Source: Halalkalibacter oceani
GTDB lineage: Bacteria > Bacillota > Bacilli > Bacillales > Bacillaceae_D
Reading direction: 5' to 3'
Assembly (NCBI RefSeq): GCF_040544555.1
Contig: NZ_JBEPKD010000005.1
Span: forward strand, 124,001-188,000
Length of the DNA: 64,000 nucleotides
In this document: positions 1 to 9,039 of the stretch, piece by piece
Numbering within the stretch: position 1 is the stretch's first letter
Layout: each line of letters opens with the position of its first letter
Translations under genes and position numbers: made by a program
Notes under the pieces: generated by a model
What the model was told of the DNA's origin: nothing
What the model saw: the letters and a program-made list of their open reading frames with translations, nothing else
Databases searched by the model: none

Positions 1-2
1 AC

Positions 3-719
3 ACTAGAGATAAAATGGCTCAGCTTAAATCATTACAAGACCAACATCTCGAAGACACAAGAAAGAATTGGGATGACATTATTGAATCCGTCAGAGAAGG
101 AACAATGACCTATTCTGAATTAATGAATAGCTGGTATGGATCTGCATTAGAAGAGATGAAGGACTTTGGGTTGGAAGTGGCTGAAGAAGTCAATAAAATA
201 AAGGATTTATACAATCAATTATTTGAAGTTCAAGTTCCGGAGCCTCCAAAACAAAAGAGTGGTAGTAGCGGAAGTAGCAGTTCTAAAACTGGAAGTACCA
301 TCGGAAGAGTTATAGGTGGTTTTGTAGGAGGAGGAGCAGGTGGCGCTGTTGGTGGAGCAATCGGCGGCGCTATTGGCTCAATCAGAGATAAAATCACTAA
401 AAAACATGATGGCGGCATTGTCGAGGGTGGAAAGCCAAATAAAGTCACACAATTGATGAATACCCTCATGAATGCTAATGCAGATGAGCAAGCAATTTTA
501 GCATTGAAAAATGAATTATTCTCTCCTGAAGAAAATCTTACCAAATACGCTCTTCCTAACATGAGAAATCTAATGAGTAAGGTTACACCTAATTTAAGTT
601 TACAACCACAAACAACTGAAACTCATTACCATATTCATAAAGACATCTTAGTAAAAGCGGATAATCCATACGATATGCTTCAAGGTATTCGTACTTTTGT
701 AAATACAAATAAAGGTTAA
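3..719 (+). CDS. Tail tape-measure protein, C-terminal part (partial)
   Basis: The reading frame is open to the left window edge, so this is probably the 3' end of a longer gene; the first ATG (15) has no good ribosome binding site. The visible part has a charged helical region (about residues 1-75), a Ser/Lys linker, and a Gly-rich stretch with GxxxG spacing (about 97-122) like the membrane-interacting segments of tape-measure proteins. It ends in a short domain with the motif HIHKDILVKADNP. Such endings (NISVKADNP-like) are common at the C terminus of Gram-positive siphophage tape-measure or minor tail proteins. The tape measure sets tail length and is ejected into the host membrane. Family identity is inferred from composition and from the tail genes that follow. 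Confidence 0.6.
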   Translation, partial: TRDKMAQLKSLQDQHLEDTRKNWDDIIESVREGTMTYSELMNSWYGSALEEMKDFGLEVAEEVNKIKDLYNQLFEVQVPEPPKQKSGSSGSSSSKTGSTIGRVIGGFVGGGAGGAVGGAIGGAIGSIRDKITKKHDGGIVEGGKPNKVTQLMNTLMNANADEQAILALKNELFSPEENLTKYALPNMRNLMSKVTPNLSLQPQTTETHYHIHKDILVKADNPYDMLQGIRTFVNTNKG

Positions 720-724
720 GTTCA

Positions 725-753
725 GGGGTGGTTAACACCCCTTTTCTCTTTTT
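725..753 (+). terminator. Intrinsic terminator after the tape-measure gene
   Basis: The stem GGGGTG / CACCCC with loop GTTAA is followed by a T-rich tract. It lies directly after the stop codon and just before the ribosome binding site of the next tail gene, so it acts inside the late operon and probably lowers downstream expression. Confidence 0.7.
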
Positions 754-768
754 GAAAGAGGTGAAAGA

Positions 769-1821
769 ATGAATATTAATAAACCTTTTAATATTAACTT
801 AAAAGGTGGAAATTTTGATTTTAACGAATCTCGACGGATTACTTGGCAAGTGTCAGGAGCAATTCAAACAAGTTTTGCCATTAACATCTATAGAAATGAT
901 ACAGACAATTTAGTATGGTCACTCCCCCAAACAAATAGTTACAATCAGAACTATACTTTAGCTGCCGGATCAATAGCGAACGGTTATGAATATAAAATCC
1001 AAATTCAAGTGTGGGCTGAAAATGGTTCTACTGCTTCATCATATGCGGAAGTATTCAGAGCATCCACAAAGCCAACGGTTAATATTACTACAACTGGTAT
1101 TATCAATAATGCATCTGCTCTTTTCGAAGCTGAATATTCTCAAATTGAAGGAGTGTCAATGCGCTCCTATCAGGCTTTTCTCTATAATTCAGCAGAGGTA
1201 TTGATTAACTCCTCCCCTATCTTAACCGGACTACCTTTGCAACACTTGTTCACTGGTTTACAAAGTGATAGTACATATTATATTGAATTTCAGGCAACCA
1301 GCAATTACGGATTAATTGGCGCAAGTGGGAAAATACAGTTTAATGTTTTATATGGTCAACCGACCATTAACATATTACCTGTAGCAGAGAATATACCCGA
1401 ATTAGCTGCTGTTCGCTTAAGTTGGAATGTTCTACAGATTATAGCTAAGCCCATATGCGAAGATGAAGAAATGATATTTCTGGATGATCCTAATGATATA
1501 AATAATAAAATGTTAGATTTGCGTGATAGCTGTGGAATTTATTTTGATGAGGGATTTCGATTAGACAAAAATGGAACAGTTAGCTTATGGCTAGAGAAGC
1601 CTACACATAAGCAAAATTTATTAATTTTACGTGGGCAAACTGGAGAATTCAGATTGCAATATAATGATATTTATGAGTGCTTTTTCCTATATAAAATCAA
1701 GTTTTTATCTGGACTTCGCACCTTCTGGGCAAGTAATAAAGTAGAAAGAAATAAGCGATATTACGTTGAGTTTAGACAAATAAATAATGATGTTGATTTT
1801 AAGGCATTAGCCTTAGATTGA
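769..1821 (+). CDS. Tail-associated protein with fibronectin III-like repeats
   Basis: This is a 350-residue protein with a good ribosome binding site (GAAAGAGGTG before the ATG). Residues 1-195 look like two beta-sandwich Fn3-type repeats, with Ser/Thr-rich strands and turns such as SIANGYEYKIQIQVWAENGST. The C-terminal part (about 225-350) is a separate beta-rich domain with alternating aromatic and charged strands, resembling a LamG or lectin fold. Position just after the tape measure and before baseplate genes suggests a tail-tip or surface-adhesion component. No catalytic motif is visible. The Fn3 assignment is by pattern only. Confidence 0.5.
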   Translation: MNINKPFNINLKGGNFDFNESRRITWQVSGAIQTSFAINIYRNDTDNLVWSLPQTNSYNQNYTLAAGSIANGYEYKIQIQVWAENGSTASSYAEVFRASTKPTVNITTTGIINNASALFEAEYSQIEGVSMRSYQAFLYNSAEVLINSSPILTGLPLQHLFTGLQSDSTYYIEFQATSNYGLIGASGKIQFNVLYGQPTINILPVAENIPELAAVRLSWNVLQIIAKPICEDEEMIFLDDPNDINNKMLDLRDSCGIYFDEGFRLDKNGTVSLWLEKPTHKQNLLILRGQTGEFRLQYNDIYECFFLYKIKFLSGLRTFWASNKVERNKRYYVEFRQINNDVDFKALALD

Positions 1822-1834
1822 AAGGAGATGAAAA

Positions 1835-3811
1835 ATGGTTCCTTATAATTTTAGAGGTAACTATAATTCCTCTTATGACTATGAAAGATATGATGTAGTT
1901 TTATATAGACCAGACGAAGATTCTTCACGGAGAATCTTTTTTTGTTTGAATCAGAACAGCTCAAGTGATCCTCAAACTCCAAATATCAATGCAGATACAG
2001 ACTATTGGGCAATACTCAACGATGGCTCTCAATTCCCTAATAGTGTAGATACATTTAATTTACAGTCAACAATAACGAATAGTGATAAACCAAAAGTTCA
2101 GAGGTATTTTGAATTATCTGCTATGACAAGTAGGACTCCTGAACTAGATGATGAACTAGATCAGTTAACAGGAGAAATTAGAAATAAGCTACTTTTACCA
2201 CAGGATATCAATAAAATTCAAGAAGCTGTTCAAAACTTGCAGATGTTTTTATTGAGTGAAATTGTGGGTTATTTGAAGGAAAAACAAGATGAATGGAATG
2301 CAACACTTAATGAATTTAGGGATCGTGGAGCTTATGTAAATTCTACTCAATATTACAAATGGAATACTGTTCAATATATGGATCAAACATATATGGCTAA
2401 ACAAGATACACTTGGAAATTTACCAACAAACTCTACTTATTGGCAATTGATTGCTAAAAAGGGGTTACAAGGTGATTCGGGTGAAAAAGGCGATGATGGT
2501 ATTGATTTGGTATTTAAAGGGGCTTATGACCCTTCCTATATTTATGAAACTAATCATGCCGTTGAGTATTTGGGTTCTGTTTATAAATGTACCTCACAAT
2601 CAATTGGCAATGTTCCTACAGATGAGAACTTTTGGGAATTATTCGTATCTAAAGGAGCAAGTCATCGTCTAATTGTGCGTACTAATTCGGTCACTCTTGA
2701 TCAGACGGAATCAGTCGTCTACATACAAATTCCTGAATTTAACGCTTCAACAGATACTTTACTTGTTTCTCAAAATACAACCGTATTAACCAGAGGCGTA
2801 CATTACACTCTAAATGGCAACGTATATATTCAAAAAACAAATGGTACATGGGATGAAGGTACAAGATTTACATTTTGGGTATTTAAAAATGCTTATGAAA
2901 CAGTTATCTACTCCGATGGAACTTTAATTGAACATGGCTCGATTGGTAATGAACAGTTGAATAGCGATATAAAAATTGGTTCATTACAAGAATTAGAAAC
3001 CGAATATAAAGATGACATAGTCGGCGCAATTAATGAAGTAAAAGTAAATCTAGATGAAACTAATGATAATGTCTCTAGTTTGAACCAAGATTTAGAAGAT
3101 CATATTAATACATTTGCTTCAACTACTCAGCGAGGTCATGTTTTACTAAGTGACTCGACTACTAGTGATTCATCTGAAACAGGTGCAACATCTAAAGCAG
3201 TAAAATCCGCTATGGATCGTGCCGATGCAGCTTTTACGTCAGCCAGTAATGGGAAAAATCAAATTGCTACCGCCATTACTGGAAAAGGTGTACCAGCGAG
3301 TGGTAGCGATACATTTACTCAACTAGCAAATAAAATTGAACAAATAGCCACAGAATATGCCAAGAGTAGAGTCCTATTAGATAATGTAAATCAACTTCCT
3401 ATAGTTAATGAATACTGGGAAATGGGACTATATCACAGAGTAGGCTCGATATCAATGAGTGATACAAGTTTTTCCATAGCTATTCACAATGATTACGTTC
3501 CAGTTAGTACTGTTGTTAGTAAAGAAAGAATAGATTTAAATGGAATAAATTCAATCTTTATCTACATGAATACAGATAGCACTATAATGGGTAGAGCTGG
3601 AATGATTTCTATTTCGGATAACAAGTCTACTGGAGTAAATGACTTTATCAGGCAATGGAGCGTTGAAGAATATACTGGAAGTATGCAACTTATGATATTG
3701 GATGTTTCAGATATAAATGGTAGTCATTATATTAAATTCGGCTATGAAGATCCACCTAGCAGTAGTGGATCTTATTGGAGAATGCGTATTAATGGAGTTT
3801 ATCTAGTTTGA
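1835..3811 (+). CDS. Tail fibre with carbohydrate-binding and collagen-like segments
   Basis: This 658-residue protein starts behind AAAGGAGATG. Three aromatic modules (near residues 10-70, 165-210 and 230-275) share the pattern Y..YDVV.Y...Y.....-T...P.....-YW.L, like the CBM5/12 chitin-binding modules of phage fibres. Between modules two and three lies a short collagen-like tract (GLQGDSGEKGDDG). Around residues 430-470 is a tail-fibre repeat of the type RGHVLLSDST followed by AVKSAMDRAD, often found in trimeric fibres before the receptor-binding head. The C-terminal 130 residues are a beta-rich domain and probably the receptor-binding tip. Likely role: host-surface recognition. Which glycan is bound cannot be read from the sequence. 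Confidence 0.7.
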   Translation: MVPYNFRGNYNSSYDYERYDVVLYRPDEDSSRRIFFCLNQNSSSDPQTPNINADTDYWAILNDGSQFPNSVDTFNLQSTITNSDKPKVQRYFELSAMTSRTPELDDELDQLTGEIRNKLLLPQDINKIQEAVQNLQMFLLSEIVGYLKEKQDEWNATLNEFRDRGAYVNSTQYYKWNTVQYMDQTYMAKQDTLGNLPTNSTYWQLIAKKGLQGDSGEKGDDGIDLVFKGAYDPSYIYETNHAVEYLGSVYKCTSQSIGNVPTDENFWELFVSKGASHRLIVRTNSVTLDQTESVVYIQIPEFNASTDTLLVSQNTTVLTRGVHYTLNGNVYIQKTNGTWDEGTRFTFWVFKNAYETVIYSDGTLIEHGSIGNEQLNSDIKIGSLQELETEYKDDIVGAINEVKVNLDETNDNVSSLNQDLEDHINTFASTTQRGHVLLSDSTTSDSSETGATSKAVKSAMDRADAAFTSASNGKNQIATAITGKGVPASGSDTFTQLANKIEQIATEYAKSRVLLDNVNQLPIVNEYWEMGLYHRVGSISMSDTSFSIAIHNDYVPVSTVVSKERIDLNGINSIFIYMNTDSTIMGRAGMISISDNKSTGVNDFIRQWSVEEYTGSMQLMILDVSDINGSHYIKFGYEDPPSSSGSYWRMRINGVYLV

Positions 3812-3851
3812 ATTAAAAAAATTCAATAAATCTAAAGATGTTAATAAGGAG

Positions 3852-4763
3852 GTGATTCATATTCCAGTATTAGGTTTTTCTGCATACGGATATAACACAG
3901 AATATGAATCCCCTACTTCACCAGTAAGGGATTTTTATTATGGAGAAATGAACCATGCTATTTTTGATGAGATTCACATTAGAGAGCGTGTAGATGTACC
4001 ATTCACTTCTCAAAAAAACACATGGCAATTAGACACACGGCTACTTGGAACTTTTAAAGATACTCTAGAAATGGGTAATATTTTTGCAAGCGGCTTAGAA
4101 ATAGTTGACATCATCATTAAGCGTAGGGAAATAACAGAAACAGTTGATACTGTATTAGATGTAATTCCATTTAAAAATGATGAGCGCATGGTGTGGACAG
4201 ATCATACACAAGGCAATAGAACTTATATTTATTCTATCGTACCTAGAGCTGAGAATGGTTTGGAAGCTAAACCTAATTCAGTTGAAATTACTAGCGATTT
4301 TGTTGGTTATTATCTTATTGATCATGATGGAATAGGAAATCCAAATGAAAATCATGTAGTAGCCTTTAATCAATCATTAGAAAGTTCTTTACAATTTGCA
4401 TTACAGCTAAATCAAGGTCGGACTGAACTGGAAACAATGACTAAATATAGACGTGTTTTCTATACCTCTGAAAGCTACCACACTTTTCAGCTACAGGGAG
4501 CCTTCATTCCTGAAGAATGGGAAAGAAGCGGTCAAATGTATGAAAGGTTTTTAAATAATATGATTTATAAACATAAACCATTAATCATAAAGGGATCTGA
4601 TGGTTTATTGTTCGTTGCTGATATTCATTCCCCGCAAAGAGAAGTTCCACAAAACGCTTATACTGGTTATGATTACTACACTTTAACCGTTTCTGGAATG
4701 GAGAGTTATGATTACAAGCAATTTTTAGAAGATAATAGTGGACTTGAAAGGAGTGAATCTTAG
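3852..4763 (+). CDS. Distal tail / baseplate-like protein, probable AUU start
   Basis: The frame encodes up to 303 residues. The first possible GTG (3852) overlaps an almost perfect Shine-Dalgarno sequence (AAGGAGGTGAT, 3846-3856), so it cannot be served by it. An in-frame ATT at 3861 has the right spacing and is the likely start. No ATG occurs until residue 33. The protein is rich in beta strands and aromatic residues, with no recognised catalytic motif. It is followed with a 1-base overlap by a baseplate-hub-like gene, the usual order for Dit and Tal-type proteins of siphophages. The call rests on gene order and composition. Confidence 0.5.
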   Translation: MIHIPVLGFSAYGYNTEYESPTSPVRDFYYGEMNHAIFDEIHIRERVDVPFTSQKNTWQLDTRLLGTFKDTLEMGNIFASGLEIVDIIIKRREITETVDTVLDVIPFKNDERMVWTDHTQGNRTYIYSIVPRAENGLEAKPNSVEITSDFVGYYLIDHDGIGNPNENHVVAFNQSLESSLQFALQLNQGRTELETMTKYRRVFYTSESYHTFQLQGAFIPEEWERSGQMYERFLNNMIYKHKPLIIKGSDGLLFVADIHSPQREVPQNAYTGYDYYTLTVSGMESYDYKQFLEDNSGLERSES

Positions 4764-6013
4764 TGATTTCTGCTCCTTCTGATTTTCTTTCTTCGATGAG
4801 CGCTTCTAAGGTGTTTATGCATATTAAATTAGAATTCTATGATTCACAAATGAATTATATTGACGAATTCACAAAATACCTTACTACTGATGACTTAGGG
4901 TTCTTATCAATAGATAAGAACCGCCCTATTCGCAGATCTTTTTCATTAACATTTGATAACAGTGATAACATTTTTGATTTTGGTGATGATAAGTTAGTTT
5001 GGCTGGATAAAAGAATGAAATTATATATTGGTCTTGAGAATCGCAATAAAGAAGTCATTTACATTCCGCAAGGTGTCTATTTAATTTCTGAGCCAATGCA
5101 GCAACATACACCTCAAGGTAAAATAGTCACTATTAATGCAATCGATAAAATGGCTTTGTTCACTGATAAACGTGGTAAATTTGTAAATAATTACACCATA
5201 GAAGAAGGTGTTTTAATTACAGATGCCATTAAAGCAATTGCCTCACAAGGTCAATTTGGAGTAGCTGAAACGCTATTTAACTTTGATGAATTAGAAGATA
5301 AGGATGAAGATTTTACTTACACTGATGCCGATGGATTAATTCATAAGCGAAATTATGCAAGAGTCCCATATGAGCTGACTTTTGAGGGAACTGATAATCG
5401 TTACAATGCATTAGAAGAATTAGCTAAACTCGCTAATTGCACTATTTTTTATGATGAATACGGATATTTAAGACTAAGAAAAATTGATATTAATGATATG
5501 ATGAACTCTTCTTCAGTTTGGACATTTTATTATGGAGATGATAATGAAAGGTATTATGCAGGTACGGTTAGAACCCTGTCAGAAGAGAGTATCGCAAATC
5601 ATATACGTGTTCTAGCCGGAAGCTCAGAAACAGCTAGTTATTTTTATGATTTAGAAGTAAATGAAACTGAGCCATTATGGGAAGGAAACCCCTACTCTGT
5701 TCAGAGAATAGGCAGATATAGTTATTTTCATAATAATGGGAGTCCCGATCCAGTATTGTTAACACTAGAAGATTGTATTAATCGTGCAAAATATGAATTA
5801 ATGAATCGACTTGGTTATACAGAGAGAGTACAGTTAACGCTCTCCCCTCATTTTTTATTGGATACTGGAGATATTATTGAAATTGAAGATGTTAATTCTG
5901 GGGTGACGGGAAGATATTTAATTGAATCTATTAGTATGCCTCTGACTCCACAGATGATGACTATTGAGGCAAAAAAGGAAAATTTAGTTATATCTGACTG
6001 GGACTTCATTTAG
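4763..6013 (+). CDS. Baseplate hub / tail-associated (Tal-like) protein
   Basis: This 416-residue protein starts at GTG 4763, whose G is also the last base of the previous stop codon, so the two genes are translationally coupled (ribosome binding site AAAGGAG). The N-terminal half has beta-rich elements typical of siphophage baseplate hub proteins, including IPQGVYLISEP and a VTINAIDKMALF strand. The middle (about 150-260) contains an ALEELAKLANCTIFYDEYG segment like those in phage tail lysozyme or hub proteins. The C terminus ends in a domain with RVQLTLSPHFLLDTGDIIEIED. This matches proteins annotated as phage tail protein of the DUF5048 kind. It probably forms the tail-tip hub. Confidence 0.6.
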   Translation: MISAPSDFLSSMSASKVFMHIKLEFYDSQMNYIDEFTKYLTTDDLGFLSIDKNRPIRRSFSLTFDNSDNIFDFGDDKLVWLDKRMKLYIGLENRNKEVIYIPQGVYLISEPMQQHTPQGKIVTINAIDKMALFTDKRGKFVNNYTIEEGVLITDAIKAIASQGQFGVAETLFNFDELEDKDEDFTYTDADGLIHKRNYARVPYELTFEGTDNRYNALEELAKLANCTIFYDEYGYLRLRKIDINDMMNSSSVWTFYYGDDNERYYAGTVRTLSEESIANHIRVLAGSSETASYFYDLEVNETEPLWEGNPYSVQRIGRYSYFHNNGSPDPVLLTLEDCINRAKYELMNRLGYTERVQLTLSPHFLLDTGDIIEIEDVNSGVTGRYLIESISMPLTPQMMTIEAKKENLVISDWDFI

Positions 6014-6023
6014 GTGATGGATT

Positions 6024-6401
6024 ATGGATAACAATCAAACAAATAAATTAATGTTCCAATCAGAAATAGTGGATTTAATTCAAGAGCTAGTAAAAGATGA
6101 AATTAAAAAACAGAAACTTCATTCTACTGAGCACTTTGGTAGAGTAGAACGAGTACTAGGAACGAATAAGCTTAGAGTTTATATTGATGGGCAACGTCAA
6201 AGCCAAGTAATCAGAGCTAATCCTGATGTTAACTGGAAAATTGGCGATGAGTGCCACATTATGTTTAAGAACGGAAATCCTCTTGATAAAGTAGCTTACA
6301 TGAGAAAAAAAGATAATCGAAGTTTTCTATTAGATGAAAATATATACACCGTAAATATGCAAGTTGTAACAGATAGAAATGGTAATGAGCTAAAAATATA
6401 G
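6024..6401 (+). CDS. Small baseplate protein with OB-fold-like core
   Basis: The 125-residue protein starts 10 bases after the hub-like gene. An N-terminal helix with many Lys and Glu residues precedes a core (about residues 40-95) of alternating short beta strands: FGRVERVLGTNKLRVYID, then WKIGDECHIMF. This resembles the OB-fold plug seen in tail-tip or baseplate proteins. No enzyme motif is present. The function is inferred from its place between the hub-like gene and the fibre genes. Confidence 0.45.
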   Translation: MDNNQTNKLMFQSEIVDLIQELVKDEIKKQKLHSTEHFGRVERVLGTNKLRVYIDGQRQSQVIRANPDVNWKIGDECHIMFKNGNPLDKVAYMRKKDNRSFLLDENIYTVNMQVVTDRNGNELKI

Positions 6402-6416
6402 AAAGGAGGTAACTAA

Positions 6417-7280
6417 ATGGCTTTTCACAAAGATTTAAGGGGTGAAGATCTTCATTTTTCACGAATCTTGGTAGGTACGGTGTCCCCTGTTGGGTTTGTT
6501 AAACCTGATATTGATGGTGAGATTTATTATGACTTGAGTACAAGGTCATTATATATTAGCACAGGAACTAACACAGATGATTGGTCTGTAGATAAGGTTG
6601 GTCTACTTAATCAATTAACTACTTCTCAAAAAGCTTCAATTGTATTAGCAATCAACGAATTAAAGACCACAACTGATAACAAGCTAGATTCAGTTCAATT
6701 CATAGAACATGCTAATAACAATGAGATTCATGTAACGCAAGAAAAACAGGATTACTGGGATAGTAAAGCTGAAGGTGTTCACACCCACACTGAATCCGAC
6801 ATTGTTGATTTAGATAAATACACTCGTTTAGAAACTGATAGCCTACTTAATGAAAAGGCAAATTTAATTCATGTACATAAAGAAGAGGACATTACTGATC
6901 TAGATAAGTATAGTCGTCAGGAAGTTGATGATTTCCTTCATGATAAGGCAAATCTTGTTCACACACATGTTGAAGCAGATATTTTAGATCTTGATAAATA
7001 CACAGTAAAAGAAGTGGACGACTTACTTCAGCAAGTCTATGACTTAATTGGTGACTTCAATGACATTACTCAAATGGAGTATGATGACTTTCATAATTTA
7101 GTTGATGCAATTAACCACGCATTAGAATTATCTAGAAACGCTGCTCCCCTATTACATACTCATTTGGAATCGGACATTACTGACCTCGATAAATATAGCC
7201 GTGAAGAGACAGATGAGTTATTAAATGAATTAAGAACTGAAGTAAGCAATAGAACATCATGGGAGGAATTTCATTTATAA
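6417..7280 (+). CDS. Repeat-containing tail fibre protein
   Basis: The 287-residue protein has a perfect ribosome binding site (GAAAGGAGGT). After an N-terminal attachment domain (about 1-75) come repeats of the pattern HTHxESDIxDLDKYxR followed by ExDxLL. They begin near residues 120, 150, 180 and 240, with one divergent spacer copy. Such heptad-like repeats form the trimeric shaft of phage fibres, and the conserved His-x-His may bind metal, as in other fibre shafts. There is no C-terminal receptor-binding head, so the next gene may supply it. Confidence 0.65.
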   Translation: MAFHKDLRGEDLHFSRILVGTVSPVGFVKPDIDGEIYYDLSTRSLYISTGTNTDDWSVDKVGLLNQLTTSQKASIVLAINELKTTTDNKLDSVQFIEHANNNEIHVTQEKQDYWDSKAEGVHTHTESDIVDLDKYTRLETDSLLNEKANLIHVHKEEDITDLDKYSRQEVDDFLHDKANLVHTHVEADILDLDKYTVKEVDDLLQQVYDLIGDFNDITQMEYDDFHNLVDAINHALELSRNAAPLLHTHLESDITDLDKYSREETDELLNELRTEVSNRTSWEEFHL

Positions 7281-7297
7281 GGAAAGGAGGGAAATGA

Positions 7298-7960
7298 ATG
7301 GATATAAAGTTTAAAGCCTTATTGCAGTCTAACCTATCTGCTTCAGAAGAGTCAGGTACTATTTCATTTACAGATGAAGGTAGATTATATATAGCTACAT
7401 CCTCTGAAGAAGATAATCAACTAGAAATAACAAATTTAATTTTTACTGAGTCGTTACCTGAAACGGGATTAAAAGATAAATTGTATTTAAATGTATCAGA
7501 TAACACAATTAGCTATTATGATCATGTAATTAATAAATGGACTCAAGTTATCAATCAAATAGATTTAAGTGATTATTATACAAAAGAAGAAATAGATAAT
7601 ATGCTTATTTCAACTGGAACCCAATATAAAGACATGGTGTTTATGTTAGGTGATGAACTTGAGACTGGAGTTCAACCTTATACAGAGCACCTATTTTTTT
7701 ATGCGGGAACAATCGAAAAAATTTATGTAACGACGGGTTTGGAGTCAGCAAATACTTCAAATCTAATCTTTTCTCTACAAAAGCGAGTGGGAACTTCTTG
7801 GGTAAATGTTGATGTAATGGAACTTCAATTAGATGAGTTTTCAAAGGTATTTGATGTTAATGAACCCATCAATAATCAAAGACTTCGTATTAATCTAATC
7901 AGTGGTGATTACGCAAACGTTACAAATATGACTTTAATCGCTCATATAAAAATAAATTAA
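7298..7960 (+). CDS. Tail fibre / receptor-binding protein
   Basis: This 220-residue protein follows the shaft gene by 17 bases with a strong ribosome binding site (GGAAAGGAGG). Residues 85-105 contain a typical fibre trimerisation motif (IDLSDYYTKEEIDNML). The segment after it is a compact beta-rich domain of about 110 residues that looks like a receptor-binding head or fibre tip. The N-terminal part resembles the attachment domain of the preceding protein. It probably forms the distal part of the same fibre. Confidence 0.55.
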   Translation: MDIKFKALLQSNLSASEESGTISFTDEGRLYIATSSEEDNQLEITNLIFTESLPETGLKDKLYLNVSDNTISYYDHVINKWTQVINQIDLSDYYTKEEIDNMLISTGTQYKDMVFMLGDELETGVQPYTEHLFFYAGTIEKIYVTTGLESANTSNLIFSLQKRVGTSWVNVDVMELQLDEFSKVFDVNEPINNQRLRINLISGDYANVTNMTLIAHIKIN

Positions 7961-7978
7961 ATAAGGAGTATGATGTAA

Positions 7979-8452
7979 ATGGCTATCGAACCAGTAGTTG
8001 GATTTTACAACAGGGAAACGAATATCGATCTAAGTGTCGAGGGTTGGACAGTTGGAACAGTTAAGGCAGATACAGAGTCAGAAGTTTTACCTTTAAGAGT
8101 TTGGAACAATAAAGGCGGAGAAGAATTAGCTTCTACAATGCAAGATTGTGAATTGTATATTTTAGATGAAAATGAAGTTAAACTTCAACCAATTGTAACC
8201 GAAGGATGGCTCAAAGGTTTATGTGCAAGTTTAGGGGATACGGAATTTATTACTATTGACGATCAAACAGTGTTGAATATTGGATCTAGCGAATCTGATA
8301 CTTCTAATTATGATATTTTTGGAGACATTAATGACGGTGAAGATACAAACATTCGAAATTTTGCTGATGTCGATTTAAAATTTGCTGTTCCTTTTGGAGC
8401 AACTCATGGTCAGAAAGGCTTTAGCGTAGCCGTAAAATATTTTTATACATAA
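7979..8452 (+). CDS. Phage structural protein of unknown function
   Basis: The 157-residue protein starts 18 bases after the previous gene behind ATAAGGAG. It is acidic and beta-rich, with a signature around residues 20-60 (GWTVGTVKADTESEVLPLRVWNNKGGEE) seen in conserved proteins of Bacillaceae phage tail modules. There is no transmembrane segment or catalytic motif. A terminator follows the stop codon, so it ends a transcript segment. Its role in the tail or fibre is inferred from position only. Confidence 0.5.
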   Translation: MAIEPVVGFYNRETNIDLSVEGWTVGTVKADTESEVLPLRVWNNKGGEELASTMQDCELYILDENEVKLQPIVTEGWLKGLCASLGDTEFITIDDQTVLNIGSSESDTSNYDIFGDINDGEDTNIRNFADVDLKFAVPFGATHGQKGFSVAVKYFYT

Positions 8453-8459
8453 TTGATGA

Positions 8460-8484
8460 GGGTTGTATATTTTGCAACCCTTTT
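8460..8484 (+). terminator. Intrinsic terminator within the tail gene run
   Basis: The stem GGGTTG / CAACCC with a 9-base loop is followed by TTTT. It lies between the genes ending at 8452 and starting at 8506. Confidence 0.65.
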
Positions 8485-8505
8485 ATAATTGAGAGGGGAT
8501 TTATT

Positions 8506-9018
8506 TTGAGATTGATGAATTGGTTTGCAGAATATGACAATGAACGCCTAACTGAAGAAAAAAATAATTTTAATGATATAAATAAAAATAAATTAATTAA
8601 ATTTGGAATGACTGGAAACGGAACTACCTTTACACACTACATAAAGGACGGATATTTCAAGATAAATCAAAATTACGTCCATTTTTTATTAGATGACAGT
8701 TTAATTGGGAAAACAAATGACATAATTAACTACAAAGAAAAGATTCAAATTACTGATATCTTAAGCAATAACGGAAAAACCAAATCAAATATTATAGGTT
8801 ATTATACTGGCTTTAAAACTGAAAATAATGACTTTAAAGATATAGAAGTGTTGTTTTGGGCTGACTTTGCTAATAAACAATTAAAGGTAAGATTGAGATT
8901 AACGCCCGTAAATAAACTAGAGTGTGATTTTAATGTAGTTATTAATGGGAAAATGAATGAGAAAAAACTGCTATTTGAAAATCTACATGAAAGAAAAGAG
9001 TTTAGTTTTAATATTTAA
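8506..9018 (+). CDS. Hypothetical phage protein
   Basis: The 170-residue product probably starts at TTG 8506, about 7 bases after GAGAGGGG. The next Met (position 4) is poorly spaced. It is rich in Asn, Lys and Phe with alternating beta strands and no signal or membrane segment. I do not recognise the family. It is preceded by a terminator and followed 21 bases later by the next adhesin-like gene, so it belongs to the fibre module. Base composition is even more AT-rich than its neighbours. Confidence 0.45.
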   Translation: MRLMNWFAEYDNERLTEEKNNFNDINKNKLIKFGMTGNGTTFTHYIKDGYFKINQNYVHFLLDDSLIGKTNDIINYKEKIQITDILSNNGKTKSNIIGYYTGFKTENNDFKDIEVLFWADFANKQLKVRLRLTPVNKLECDFNVVINGKMNEKKLLFENLHERKEFSFNI

Positions 9019-9039
9019 TTCATCGGGAGGTGAATAAGA

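Noticed and set aside
230..562. Proline-rich minus-strand reading frame within the tape-measure gene
   Set aside because: It is the shadow of the Gly-rich segment on the other strand and has no ribosome binding site.
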